A DNA stretch of 64,000 nucleotides from Rhizobium sp. CCGE 510 (GCF_000292525.1 NZ_AEYF01000004.1:19376-83375); one strand, 5' to 3'. Positions 41,861-50,917 are shown, counted from the stretch's first letter. Notes: generated by a model not told the origin, from the sequence alone. Translations and numbers: made by a program.

Positions 41861-42917
41861 AATGCAGGCAGTTGTACTGGTGGCTGTTATTATGAGTTGC
41901 GCAAGCGCACATGTCTTCGCACAGGGCTTTGCCGGGCTGGGGTCGGATGCCCAGGGATTTGCGATCCCGAAACATGGCGGCACTCTCTCGTTTCCCGCCG
42001 ATCACGGCGCTCATCCCGATTACCGGATTGAGTGGTGGTATGTGACTGCCAACCTCACGGGCGAGGATAAAAAGCAGTACGGCGCGCAATGGACGCTCTT
42101 TCGATCCGCATTGGCCCCGGGAAATGAAGAAGGCTTCGCGGATCCACAGGTCTGGATCGGACATGCGGCTATCACCACTCAAACCCACCAGTATGTCGCA
42201 GAGCGCTTTGGCCGGGGAGGCGTCGGACAAGCGGGCGTTGAGACAACGCCGTTTCGGGCGTGGATCGACGACTGGCAGATGGCTGCTGATGGAGCTGACC
42301 CGCATACTCTCGGCAACCTTTCGCTCTCCGCAAACGGGCCGGATTTCAGCTATGGTCTGCACCTCAAGGCCGACGGCCCGCTGGTGCTGCAGGGTGACAA
42401 CGGCTTCTCCGTGAAGTCGGCTGACGGGCAGGCGAGCTATTACTACTCGCAGCCTTTCTATGGGGTCTCAGGCGCTATTTCGATCTCCGGGGCGCCGGTT
42501 GAAGTCACCGGTAAGGCTTGGCTGGATCGAGAGTGGTCGTCGCAGCCGCTTGCGTCCAATCAAACAGGCTGGGACTGGTTCTCACTGCATATGGAATCCG
42601 GCGATAAGCTGATGGCTTTTCGCCTGCGTGATAACAAGGACGGGTTCATCTCCGCAAACTGGATATCTGCGGATGGGCGAACGGCACCCCTTTCGCAAGG
42701 CGACGTTCAGTTGGAGCCAACACGAGAGGCGATGGTGAATGGGCACCAGATGCCGGTAGAGTGGCGTATTCGCGTGCCGGGCAGGTCACTTGATATCACG
42801 ACCAAACCGTTGAACGACCAGTCCTGGATGGCGACTTCGACGCCCTATTGGGAAGGGCCGATAAACTTCACGGGCTCCACGTCAGGTGTCGGATATCTCG
42901 AAATGACCGGGTACTAA
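41850..42917 (+). CDS. AttH-like lipocalin-fold secreted protein, 355 aa
   Basis: A signal peptide (1-22) leads to an AttH/CrtC-type tandem lipocalin domain: FPADHGAHPDYRIEWWYVTANL is the hallmark N-terminal motif, followed by WTLFRSALAPG, WIGHAAITT, then the second half with GKAWLDREWSSQPLASNQTGWDWF and WEGPINFTG. ATG 41850 has GAGGA nine bases upstream and lies inside the permease stop region, so it is coupled. Families with this domain include carotenoid hydratases and hydroxyneurosporene synthases. The gene order (ATPase, permease, AttH) recalls the Agrobacterium att region; export of a hydrophobic ligand is inferred. Confidence 0.85.
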   Translation: MNVRMQAVVLVAVIMSCASAHVFAQGFAGLGSDAQGFAIPKHGGTLSFPADHGAHPDYRIEWWYVTANLTGEDKKQYGAQWTLFRSALAPGNEEGFADPQVWIGHAAITTQTHQYVAERFGRGGVGQAGVETTPFRAWIDDWQMAADGADPHTLGNLSLSANGPDFSYGLHLKADGPLVLQGDNGFSVKSADGQASYYYSQPFYGVSGAISISGAPVEVTGKAWLDREWSSQPLASNQTGWDWFSLHMESGDKLMAFRLRDNKDGFISANWISADGRTAPLSQGDVQLEPTREAMVNGHQMPVEWRIRVPGRSLDITTKPLNDQSWMATSTPYWEGPINFTGSTSGVGYLEMTGY

Positions 42918-43031
42918 ACTCTCAGCTCGCACATCGTTGACGAGATTTTTCCGTTTTCCAGGCGAGCGACCGTCGTGGAAGCGCCAGCCTCCGACCTGGG
43001 CTCTTTCCAGCGTTCCACGTCGGGTAAGACA

Positions 43032-43916
43032 TTATGTGGGCAAAAACAGCACGTTGTACTGATCGTACCCGCCCGGCAGGTCCCGGACCTTCATCTCTTG
43101 CTCGCGGTCCTCGAAGAGAACGAGGCAATCCTCGTAAAAGCTTGCAAGCATCGTTGTGAAGGCTTTCGTCCCCTCGCGCCCGTAGAAGAGCGGGGTGAAT
43201 TCCATGTAGAGCGGCACGCGGCGGCCAAGCAGTCCCTGCATCGAGCGGCAGGCGACCGGCTCGTAGCCCTCGATGTCCATCCAGATCAGTCCGATTTCGG
43301 CCGGGTCGATCGAAAGGCCGGAGAGGATTTCGGGAACCGGTTTCACAGGCACGCTGATCTTCTTGTCCGTCGGGCTTTGGCGGATGGCGCTGCTCTTGCC
43401 GTGATTGTTGCGGTTGAGGAAAAAATCGATCGCGCCGTCGCTCTCGCCGGCGGCGCAGTTGACGAGGCGGACCTTTTCCTCCAGCCGGTTCTGGCGAATG
43501 TTGAGGGCAAGCAGTGGAAAATTGCGCGGATCGGGCTCGATGCTGACAATATTGGCGTAGGTGCCGCTCAAGGCGAAGTAGACGGTCTGGGTGCCGATAT
43601 TGCCGCCGATCTCGAGCAGCGTCGCGTCCTTTCGCAAGAGGCCGCGCTCGCGCAGGATGACGATCAGCCGGTCGACCGCGCCGCGCTCGAAATGGCCCTT
43701 CCGGAAGACCTTCCGGCCGATATAGTCGGAAGGCGAAAACGTCATCAGATGATCGCCGGCATCGACCGTCATCGAGACGACGCGCGGGCCGATAGTCTCG
43801 ATCAGCAGGCGACGGCCGAAGCGGGTATCGAAGAAGCGCGAGGCGGCGGCATTGCACGCCTTGCGCAGGCGACGGCTCCAATATTTGGCGGTGAGCCACG
43901 GTTTGCCGGGCATCAT
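43032..43916 (-). CDS. FkbM-family SAM methyltransferase, 294 aa
   Basis: This predicts a methyltransferase for a sugar or polyketide hydroxyl. The SAM site is LLEIGGNIGTQTVYFAL (about 98-114), followed by SIEPDPRNFPLLALNIRQN and the FkbM block LIWMDIEGYEPVACRS with the conserved D-I-E-G. The N-terminal 60 residues are basic and amphipathic. Its ATG overlaps the stop codon of the cyclase gene, so the two are co-transcribed. Such genes often modify surface polysaccharides. Confidence 0.88.
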   Translation of the reverse strand: MMPGKPWLTAKYWSRRLRKACNAAASRFFDTRFGRRLLIETIGPRVVSMTVDAGDHLMTFSPSDYIGRKVFRKGHFERGAVDRLIVILRERGLLRKDATLLEIGGNIGTQTVYFALSGTYANIVSIEPDPRNFPLLALNIRQNRLEEKVRLVNCAAGESDGAIDFFLNRNNHGKSSAIRQSPTDKKISVPVKPVPEILSGLSIDPAEIGLIWMDIEGYEPVACRSMQGLLGRRVPLYMEFTPLFYGREGTKAFTTMLASFYEDCLVLFEDREQEMKVRDLPGGYDQYNVLFLPT

Positions 43917-45631
43917 GCGTTTCCTTTAAGCGGTTCTGCCGCTTTCTCTCTCGGAATGATGTAGACTTTCAACGGCAGGGCCCGGCCGCGCACGCTGATT
44001 TCACGGCTTTCGATGCCGGCGAGATCGGCGCCGGAGAGGGTCGCCACCGGTTCGGAAATGACGATCGCCGCTTCGAACTCCTTGGCAACGCTTTCGAGCC
44101 GGCTCGCTACATTGACGGTATCGCCGATCGCCGTCATGCTGCGCACCCGGCCGTATCCCATCGTGCCGACGACGGCCGGGCCGGTGTGAATGCCGATCGC
44201 GATGCGCAGCGGCAGCGCCAGTTCTTCGGCCAATTCCGCAGCGAGTTTCTCGATCTCGGCGACGATCGTCGCGGCAGCGCTGAGCGCCTGGCGGCAGGCT
44301 TCCTCCGGTGCGGTGTTGAGGCCGAAAAGCGCCATGGCGCCATCGCCGATGAACTTGTCGAGCCGCCCGCCGGCCTGCTCCACCGCCTTGCCGATGATGG
44401 CGAAATAGCGGTTCAGCAGGAAGACGACATCGAAGGGCAGACGGGTTTCCGTCAGGGTGGTGAAATGGCGGATATCGACGAAGAGCACGGCGATCTCGCG
44501 CTCGCGGCCGGGGCTGGTCTCCTGGCTGTTGGCGGGAAGGGCCGCTTCGAGCGCCGGCACGAGCAGTGGCGCCACCGCGACATCGCGGTTCGGGCGAAGC
44601 TGACAGGCAAGCCGCACATCCGGGCCGGCATTGATGCGCCTGAGCGTCGTCTGTTCCATCTTGTCGGGAACCGGCAGGTTTTCGTAATCGCCGAGGATCT
44701 GCACACGGCAGGTGGAACATTGGCCCTTGCCGCCGCAGACGGAATAATGCGGCAGGCCGCCGAGCCGGCTTGCTTCCAGCACCGAGAAGCCGCGGGGCAC
44801 CTGGATCACCTCGCCGCCCGGATAATGCACGGCCACCTGGTTGAGGCGCTCCTTCAGCTTGCGCCGGGCGCGGGCGACGACGACGATGAGCAACGAGGCC
44901 GAAAAAGCCCCGTAAAGCCCGGCGCGGATGGTCGCGACCTGACGGTAAACCTCCGGGTTCGAGGCATAACGGGCGTTGACCGTCGCCTTATAGGGGCTGT
45001 TGGCGACCGCCTGCTGGTAGGAGGGGTCGGCCAGCGTGCGGCCCATTTCAACGAAGCCGAGCAGCGAGAGCACTGGCACGAGGATCGCCAGCGCCAGCAG
45101 CAGCGGCGCCAGGCCCGGATACCAGGGGCGGTAGCGCAGCCAGAAATGCAGGCCGATACAGCCGTGGATCCAGACGGCGACAAGACCGGCTGCCTGGCGC
45201 AAACCGTTCCCCGGAGCCCTGATCCACAGCGAACCGACGACCGTCTCATAGTCATCGATATAGCCATAGAGTTCGTGGGCGATGCGCGTGCCGATGACGT
45301 GATCGATGAGAAGCAACGGGATCAGCAGGCCGAGCACGATCTGCGCCATTTCGCCCTTTGGCATGACCAGGCTGCGGCGCATATAGATGGCGCGCAGCAC
45401 CAGCGCGATATGGATCAGAATCGACGAATAGAGGATGGCGGTACCGAGAGGATTGCGCCAGATCGCCATGAAGAGCCGGGCGGCTTTGTCGGCAGCCGAA
45501 ATCGAAATCAGGCCGACCGCATGGTTCGACAAATGCATCAGGACGAAGATGAAAATGACGAGGCCGGAACCGAGCCTCGCCCTTCTGATCGTACGCTCCG
45601 AAAAAATCCCTGTGGCCGAGACCGTCGTCAT
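43913..45631 (-). CDS. Membrane adenylate cyclase with haem-type anchor and [2Fe-2S] ferredoxin domain (CyaC-like), 572 aa
   Basis: Six helices (about 20-250) carry histidines spaced as in dihaem succinate:quinone oxidoreductase anchors: H33 and H37, H74, H111, H156 and H162. A plant-type ferredoxin domain follows (about 268-350) with cluster cysteines C299, C305, C308 in HYSVCGGKGQCSTCRVQ and C343. A class III cyclase domain ends the protein, with metal aspartates D386 (LFVDIRHFT) and D430 (DKFIGDGAMALFG) and transition-state N507/R511 (GDTVNVASRLE), so it should be active. It resembles Sinorhizobium CyaC, a redox-sensing cyclase. The predicted role is to couple quinone or redox state to cAMP. 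Confidence 0.88.
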   Translation of the reverse strand: MTTVSATGIFSERTIRRARLGSGLVIFIFVLMHLSNHAVGLISISAADKAARLFMAIWRNPLGTAILYSSILIHIALVLRAIYMRRSLVMPKGEMAQIVLGLLIPLLLIDHVIGTRIAHELYGYIDDYETVVGSLWIRAPGNGLRQAAGLVAVWIHGCIGLHFWLRYRPWYPGLAPLLLALAILVPVLSLLGFVEMGRTLADPSYQQAVANSPYKATVNARYASNPEVYRQVATIRAGLYGAFSASLLIVVVARARRKLKERLNQVAVHYPGGEVIQVPRGFSVLEASRLGGLPHYSVCGGKGQCSTCRVQILGDYENLPVPDKMEQTTLRRINAGPDVRLACQLRPNRDVAVAPLLVPALEAALPANSQETSPGREREIAVLFVDIRHFTTLTETRLPFDVVFLLNRYFAIIGKAVEQAGGRLDKFIGDGAMALFGLNTAPEEACRQALSAAATIVAEIEKLAAELAEELALPLRIAIGIHTGPAVVGTMGYGRVRSMTAIGDTVNVASRLESVAKEFEAAIVISEPVATLSGADLAGIESREISVRGRALPLKVYIIPREKAAEPLKGNA

Positions 45632-45811
45632 TCATTCCCGTTCTTGTCGATGCAACCGCAGGCCCATAGAAATTGAGAAAGAGGCGGAATTGCTTCCATC
45701 GCGATCACATTCCATATGCTTATGCGCAAGTTTTAGAGAAATGGACAATAGCGGAGTTTCGCCACAGGCCATGCCGGTTAGAAACACTGTGTCTCTACGT
45801 GAGGAATGCGG

Positions 45812-46906
45812 ATGCGAGTGGCTTTCTACGCGCCGATGAAATCGCCGAACCATCCGGTGCCGTCAGGCGACCGGCTGATGGCGCGGCTGTTGATCCGGGC
45901 GCTGGAGCACGCCGGTCATCAGGTCGAGGTCATCTCGGAATTCCGCACCTATGCCGCGACACCGGAGGCGGCAGTGGCACTCGAACCGGCGATCGGTGCC
46001 GAACTGCAGCGGCTGCGGGAAAAATGGGCATCAGTGCTGCGACCTGATCTCTGGTTCTGCTATCACCCCTATTACAAATCGCCGGATCCGTTCGGGCCGG
46101 TGATTTCTGCCGAATTCGCCATTGCCTATGTCACTGCCGAAGCCTCCTATGCGGCCAAACGCGACAGGACCGGCTGGGCAGGCGTGCAGAAACGCGTGGG
46201 CGAGGCGATCCTGCAGGCGGCGGTCAATATCAGCTTCACCGCGCGAGACCGGGCCGGGCTTTCGGCCGCCTTCCCGCAGGCGCGGCTTGCCGGTCTCAAG
46301 CCCTTCATCGACACGGCGCTGTTCGAGAGGGTCTCACCGGCGCCCGATCCGCTGCGGCTGATGACGGTGGCGATGATGCGGGCGGGCGACAAGATGGCGA
46401 GTTATGCGATGCTTGCAAAGGCGTTGCGGCTGATCGAAGACCGGCCCTGGACGCTTGCCGTCATCGGCGATGGGCCGATGCGCCATGAGGTGCAGGCGCT
46501 GTTTGCCGGTTTTTCCACCGGCCGCATCGAATGGTTGGGCGAGCGGGATGCGGCCGAAATCGCCGAATTGCTGGGCGGCGGCGGCATCTATGTCTGGCCC
46601 GGCTGCGGCGAGGCCTATGGTCTTGCCTATCTGGAAGCCCAGGCCGCCGGCCTGCCGGTCGTGGCGCAGGACACGGCGGGGGTGCCTGCGGTGGTTCAGG
46701 CTGGGGTGACCGGCCTGCTGGGGGGAGATGGCGATGTCGCCGCCTATGCCGCGGCCGTGGCTGCCCTGCTTGATGACAGGGAGAGGCGCGACGCCATGGG
46801 CAAGGCAGCGCGGCGCTTCGTGCTCGGGCAACGCTCGCTGGCGACGGCGGCGGAAATATTGGACGGAATTTTGCGGGACAATGCTGCAACAGGAGTACGG
46901 CGATGA
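45812..46906 (+). CDS. Glycosyltransferase, family 4-like (GT-B), 364 aa
   Basis: A cytoplasmic GT-B enzyme. The N-terminal half begins MRVAFYAPMKSPNHPVPSGDRLMARLL, typical of a glycan transferase with a P-SGD motif. The C-terminal donor domain has LAVIGDGPMRHEVQAL, WLGERDAAEIAELLGGGGIYVWP and GCGEAYGLAYLEAQAAGLPVVA, with the acidic E-x7-E donor site. ATG 45812 is favoured over ATG 45806 by the GAGGA at 45801. It is divergent from the cyclase gene and ATGA-coupled to the deacetylase. Confidence 0.9.
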   Translation: MRVAFYAPMKSPNHPVPSGDRLMARLLIRALEHAGHQVEVISEFRTYAATPEAAVALEPAIGAELQRLREKWASVLRPDLWFCYHPYYKSPDPFGPVISAEFAIAYVTAEASYAAKRDRTGWAGVQKRVGEAILQAAVNISFTARDRAGLSAAFPQARLAGLKPFIDTALFERVSPAPDPLRLMTVAMMRAGDKMASYAMLAKALRLIEDRPWTLAVIGDGPMRHEVQALFAGFSTGRIEWLGERDAAEIAELLGGGGIYVWPGCGEAYGLAYLEAQAAGLPVVAQDTAGVPAVVQAGVTGLLGGDGDVAAYAAAVAALLDDRERRDAMGKAARRFVLGQRSLATAAEILDGILRDNAATGVRR

Positions 46907-47655
46907 CCGACAAGACGATCTGGGAGCCACTGCGCCGCGAGCTTGACCGCTGGCAGGCGACCGGCCGCGTGGCACGCTTCTGGCTGCGGGATGACGATGC
47001 CGTCGAGCCGACGCCGGCGCTGGAGACGCTGCTGGCGCTGACAGGTGAAAGCAAAATCCCGCTGACGCTTGCCGTCATTCCCGGCCGGACCGGCGAGGCA
47101 TTGGCTGCCCGGCTGGCGGCGGAAGCAGGCGTCACTGTCGCCGTGCATGGCTGGTCGCATACGAACCATGCGAGACCGGAGGGCAAAAAGCAGGAACTCG
47201 GCGGTGATCGGCCCGCAGCGGTCGTGCTCGGCGAATTGGGCGAAGGGCTGCTGTTGCTGCAGCGTCTCTATCCCACCCGGTTCCTGCCGGTGTTGGTGCC
47301 GCCGTGGAACCGGATCGATGCGGCCCTCATCCCGGCGCTGCCGAGGCTCGGGTTTGCAGCCCTTTCGGTCTATGGGCGGGCAAGGCAGGACGGCCCGGTG
47401 CCGCTTGTCAACACCCATGTCGACATCATCGATTGGCACGGCACGCGCGGCGGCCGAGCCGAGGCGGAGCTGGTCGCCGAGCTGGTCGCTGAGCTTGGCC
47501 ACCGTTATGGCGGCAGCGACGAGCCGATCGGCGTTCTCACCCACCATCTCGTTCATGACGCGGCGGCATGGGATTTCCTGTCGGCCTTGTTTGCAGCGAC
47601 AGGCCGGCATCCCGCCGTCCACTGGTCGGCGGCATCGGCACTTCTCAAGCGGTGA
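46903..47655 (+). CDS. Polysaccharide deacetylase-family protein, 250 aa
   Basis: A NodB-like TIM-barrel-type deacetylase. FWLRDDDAVEPTPALETLLAL near residue 26 provides the metal aspartates, and VAVHGWSHTNHARPEGKKQE near 80 contains the H-x-x-x-H metal site; VPPWNRID is the third motif. Together with the upstream glycosyltransferase it probably works on a surface glycan or glycolipid. A short spacer of 22 bp separates it from the end of the convergent hydrolase gene. Confidence 0.82.
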   Translation: MTDKTIWEPLRRELDRWQATGRVARFWLRDDDAVEPTPALETLLALTGESKIPLTLAVIPGRTGEALAARLAAEAGVTVAVHGWSHTNHARPEGKKQELGGDRPAAVVLGELGEGLLLLQRLYPTRFLPVLVPPWNRIDAALIPALPRLGFAALSVYGRARQDGPVPLVNTHVDIIDWHGTRGGRAEAELVAELVAELGHRYGGSDEPIGVLTHHLVHDAAAWDFLSALFAATGRHPAVHWSAASALLKR

Positions 47656-47677
47656 GCTTTGCCGATCAGATGGCCGA

Positions 47678-48574
47678 TCAGGCGGGATGAACGCGCCCGA
47701 GGAAATCTCGCATCAGCGCTGCGACCTCATCGAGATGGGTCTCGAGCAGCCAGTGCCCGCCGTCGAGCAGATGCAGTTCGGCATCCGGCAGATCTCGGAG
47801 GTAGGCTCGCGCCGATTTTTCCGGCATGTAGTGGTCGTTGGGACCCCAGACGATCAAGGTCGGCGGCCGGTATTGCCTGAGGTATTTCCGCTGTTCCGGG
47901 AACCAGGCCCGGTTCTCCTTCAGTCCGGCGATCAGGTCGATGGCGATTTCCTTGCGCCGCGGCGTCACCAGCGACCAATGTAGCTTCCAGAGATCGGGCG
48001 GGATCGTGTCGGCAACAGGCCGCGGCAGATCGTTGAGGAATTCCTCCCTGAAGGTCGCCTCGCTGATAGCCTTCGCCAGCTCCTTCCTCATCTCCGCTCT
48101 GGGAAGCGTCCATGTCGCCTCGATGTCCGCATATTTAGGCCCGAGCGCATCCTCATAAGGGATATCGCCATTCTGGATGATCAGCCCCACGATGCGCTGA
48201 GGCGCTCTGATTGCCAGCCGCGCACCGATCGGCGAGCCGAAATCGTGGAGGTAGAGGGCGAACCGATCGACGTCTAGCGCGCCCAGGAAGGCTTCGAGCC
48301 AGGCGGCATAGCCATCGAAGCTGTAGTCAAAATCATCGGGCGTGCCGCTGTAACCCGCACCCGGGAAATCCGGCGCAATCAGCCGCCAGCGATCGGCAAG
48401 GCGCGGCATGAGATTGCGGAACTCATAGGACGAGCAGGGATATCCGTGCGGCAGTAACAAGACAGGAGCGTTGGGCCTGCCGGCTTCGCGATAAAAAGTC
48501 TCGACGCCGGCAGCGTTGATCCGGCGATGCCGGACGAGGCTGGCCGTCGGAGAGCCTCCGAGGTCCTCGATCAC
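47678..48574 (-). CDS. Alpha/beta hydrolase (epoxide hydrolase / haloalkane dehalogenase type), 298 aa
   Basis: An alpha/beta-hydrolase with an aspartate nucleophile, D111 in ALYLHDFGSPIGARLA, which fits epoxide hydrolases and dehalogenases rather than serine esterases. The oxyanion loop is LPHGYPCSS, and the catalytic histidine is in DGGHWLLETH near residue 275; the acid lies around VWGPNDHYMPE. A cap domain sits between about 130 and 210. Its GTG start at 48574 overlaps the stop of the GFA gene, so the two form an operon. Confidence 0.85.
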   Translation of the reverse strand: MIEDLGGSPTASLVRHRRINAAGVETFYREAGRPNAPVLLLPHGYPCSSYEFRNLMPRLADRWRLIAPDFPGAGYSGTPDDFDYSFDGYAAWLEAFLGALDVDRFALYLHDFGSPIGARLAIRAPQRIVGLIIQNGDIPYEDALGPKYADIEATWTLPRAEMRKELAKAISEATFREEFLNDLPRPVADTIPPDLWKLHWSLVTPRRKEIAIDLIAGLKENRAWFPEQRKYLRQYRPPTLIVWGPNDHYMPEKSARAYLRDLPDAELHLLDGGHWLLETHLDEVAALMRDFLGRVHPA

Positions 48575-48945
48575 CTTCGGTCTTCCTCAAACTGCTCCGC
48601 GCCCTCCACCGGCCGCAGCCACGGTTCCCGACGCTTGATCCAGAGCTCGTAGCTGGGCACCAGCGGCGTCGGGGCTTCTGACAGAATGCCGAGCTTAATT
48701 TCCGCCTCGTGCTCATCGATGGAAAACAGCCGCGAGCCACAGCCTGTGCAGAACCGTCGGCCTTGGAATTCGCCGGTTTCCCCTGCATGTTCGAACCGCT
48801 CGGCGGGCCACATCGCATAGAAGGTGAAAGCCGAACCACTTTCCTTCCTGCAGTCCATGCAATGACAGATCCCAACGCGAATGGGGTCACCGCGAACAGA
48901 GATGTGCACCTGCCCGCAAAGGCACTTTCCGGAAAGGACGGTCAT
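48571..48945 (-). CDS. GFA-family (glutathione-dependent formaldehyde-activating-like) zinc protein, 124 aa
   Basis: A CENP-V/GFA-fold protein with two zinc sites. Ligands are C8 and C10 (KCLCG), C27, C29 and C32 (ICHCMDCRK), and C66 and C69 (FCTGCGSRLF). The length is normal. Despite the name, most family members are not proven to act on formaldehyde. It is translated just ahead of the alpha/beta hydrolase, with which it overlaps by four bases. Confidence 0.9.
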   Translation of the reverse strand: MTVLSGKCLCGQVHISVRGDPIRVGICHCMDCRKESGSAFTFYAMWPAERFEHAGETGEFQGRRFCTGCGSRLFSIDEHEAEIKLGILSEAPTPLVPSYELWIKRREPWLRPVEGAEQFEEDRR

Positions 48946-49045
48946 AGTGATACCCGTTTCATAGATCTTGCGCTGCCCGGAAAACGGTCTGGCCCAGGAT
49001 CTGTTCCGTTAGTGGGCTGCAGACGCGAAAGCGGTCTGTAGTGCG

Positions 49046-49875
49046 CTAGATCACCACGATCTGATTGTCGCGGGCGGCAAAGGATTCTGGGAAGGCGACC
49101 TGCGCCTGCGTTTCCATCTGCGCCAGCTGTTCGTCCGTGCGCGAGGGGCGTGGTGGAACAGGGCGAAGCGTTTGGCGCCGGCTATCTTTGCAAGCTCGGT
49201 GCCGTGCTCCCAGGTCGAATGGCCGAAGCCCTTGAAACGCTGCATCTCGTCTTCATTGTATGTGCAGTCGTAAACGACGAGATCGGCACCCTTCATCATC
49301 TCCAGCGAAACCGGGTCGTAAGCGCCTGGAATATGCTCGATATCATAGATCAGTGCGACCGAACGGCCCTGCCATTCGATGCGGTAGCCGATGGCGCCGC
49401 CCGGGTGGTTGAGCATGAAGGTCTTGATCTCGATGCCCTCGTGGGGCGTCAGCACCTGTCCGGAATGGAAATCGCGGAAGTTCATCGTCGCCTGGCAGAT
49501 GTCGGTCTTGACCGGAAACCAGGGTGGGCTGATGAACTGCTCGACCATTTCCCGCGTGCTCATCTTGCCGTCGAGATGGCCGGACCAGATGTTGACATTG
49601 ATCGAGGGATAATAGATCGCCTTGAAGAAGGGCAGGCCGATGATGTGGTCGTAATGGCAATGGCTGAAGAACAGATCGACGTCGCTGACGCCGTCGGCGA
49701 GCAATGACAGCCCTGCCTCGCGCAGGCCGGAGCCCGCGTCGAAGATCATCCGATGTTTTCCGCAGCGAATTTCGATGCAGGACGTGTTACCGCCGTAGCG
49801 GTCGAACTCAGGGCCCGATACGGGAATACTGCCGCGGACGCCCCAAAATTTTACCTGAAACAGTTCTGTCGTCAT
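49046..49875 (-). pseudogene. Metallo-beta-lactamase-fold hydrolase with a 3' frameshift
   Basis: The MBL core is intact: FWGVRGSIPVSGPEFDRYGGNTS, FDAGSGLREAG, HCHYDHIIGLPFF (H-x-H-x-D-H metal motif), a histidine in LNHPGGAIGYRIEW, and GADLVVYDCTYNEDE. After RFALFHHAP the open frame becomes arginine rich and stops at 49051. One base shifted at the C-run near 49145-49148, the sequence instead reads RTDEQLAQMETQAQVAFPES, then FAARDNQIVVI and stops at 49046, as in the family. A single missing base near 49147 explains this; it may be a true mutation or a sequencing error, and the protein may keep its active site. Confidence 0.8.
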
Positions 49876-50289
49876 CGTTCTTCAAACCGGCCTTCCCGCA
49901 TCGCCATCGTAAACATAGTTTATCCCGATGCGAAGCAGTAGAATTCCACGGGTTTGCCTGTGCCCCTCTCATTCTCCTAACCGTTAGCGGAAGAAGGAGT
50001 AGATTTTCCTAAGCAATCGGCTTTCGCTCCGGAAAGCAAGCCAGTATGGTTGGTTTTCGGTAAACGCGCTGCTGAGGCGGGGACATTTCCCGTAAGTCAT
50101 GCCTATTAGATGGTTGCGCGCGACTGAAAAAACAATTGCTGTCACCTCCCGCCAGGATGCAGCCTGCAAGCATCGCGGATTCCACGCCAGAGAAATCAAG
50201 CACCCCGCGCAATGGAACTGTTTTTGCCGGTCGCCCGCGCCCATCGCCCGATTGAGCGGCCACTACCGAATGAATTGGAGAACTGAGCC
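49876..50289. other. Intergenic region without a recognised gene
   Basis: About 410 bp between the divergent metallo-hydrolase and the C39-like gene. Short open frames on the minus strand have no ribosome-binding site and no family resemblance. A GGAGAA sequence at about 50277 is the ribosome-binding site of the next gene. I see no repeat or RNA gene. Confidence 0.4.
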
Positions 50290-50691
50290 ATGGCGCAACC
50301 CAACCCCGCAAAGGTCCGCTTTCAATTTGTAACGCAACGCCCGAGGGATGACGGTTGCGGCATTTTTGTCTTGCAGATGCTGACGGGCAGGCCCTACGGC
50401 CAACTTGCCAGCATGATCAATTGGGGTGCACAGATTAATCATTACACCACGTGGAAAGAACTCAGCTCCGTCTTGAGCGAGTTGGGGTGGCATATCGGCG
50501 ACGTACGCAAGGTGGAGAGCTGGGGCGACGTCATGGGAGTGGCGGTCGTCCATGTCCAAGGAGACCATTTTATCCTGTATGACGCTGATAACGGCATTTT
50601 CTATGACCCAGGCCAATGGGAAGGCCCCGATCTCGATACCCACCTTGTTCCCTTAAGCTATCTTCCTGTGCATTTGCCAAAAGGTGCATAG
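50290..50691 (+). CDS. Small C39-like (papain-fold) cysteine-peptidase-type protein, 133 aa
   Basis: A possible catalytic triad in papain-fold order: C23 in PRDDGCGIFVLQMLTG, H93 in VVHVQGDHFILYD, and an aspartate immediately after (D98 or D100). The spacing fits peptidase C39/BtrH-like folds. There is no signal peptide or double-glycine bacteriocin context, so it is not a bacteriocin exporter domain. It is monocistronic and isolated. The activity is uncertain, but the residues are in plausible positions. Confidence 0.6.
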   Translation: MAQPNPAKVRFQFVTQRPRDDGCGIFVLQMLTGRPYGQLASMINWGAQINHYTTWKELSSVLSELGWHIGDVRKVESWGDVMGVAVVHVQGDHFILYDADNGIFYDPGQWEGPDLDTHLVPLSYLPVHLPKGA

Positions 50692-50816
50692 ACGCCGACG
50701 ATTGTTGGATCATCCGTCGAGGGTCGATGTGACACGCATCTGTGACGGAACAGCGAGAGCAAGCCTGATCAACCTAAGTCCGCACCGCAGCCATTCAGTG
50801 TCCGCGGAAACCACCA

Positions 50817-50900
50817 TCATATGAGAAAATTGTGTTCGGTATTGCGCGAATGCTTTCTTGCTTGGCATGAAGGAAACGCGATATATCTGATGATATGAGA
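50817..50900. promoter_or_regulatory. Two GntR-type candidate operator copies upstream of the first GntR gene
   Basis: TCATATGAGA lies at 50817-50826 and TGATATGAGA (one mismatch) at 50891-50900. The exact inverted copy TCTCATATGA is at 54341-54350 in the divergent dehydratase/importer promoter. The second copy is 18 bp upstream of the gntR start, in position for autoregulation. Binding by the adjacent FCD regulators is inferred. Confidence 0.5.
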
Positions 50901-50917
50901 AATATAAGAGACTCGTG

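Noticed and set aside
42960..43020. CGTGGAA/TTCCACG inverted repeat between the AttH-like gene and the FkbM gene
   Set aside because: Arms are only seven bases and over 30 bases apart with no T-tract, so neither terminator nor operator can be supported.
44186..45676. 496-codon plus-strand frame opposite the cyclase
   Set aside because: It is antisense to the haem-anchor/ferredoxin/cyclase protein and shows only Asp/Arg/Gln-rich low-complexity sequence.
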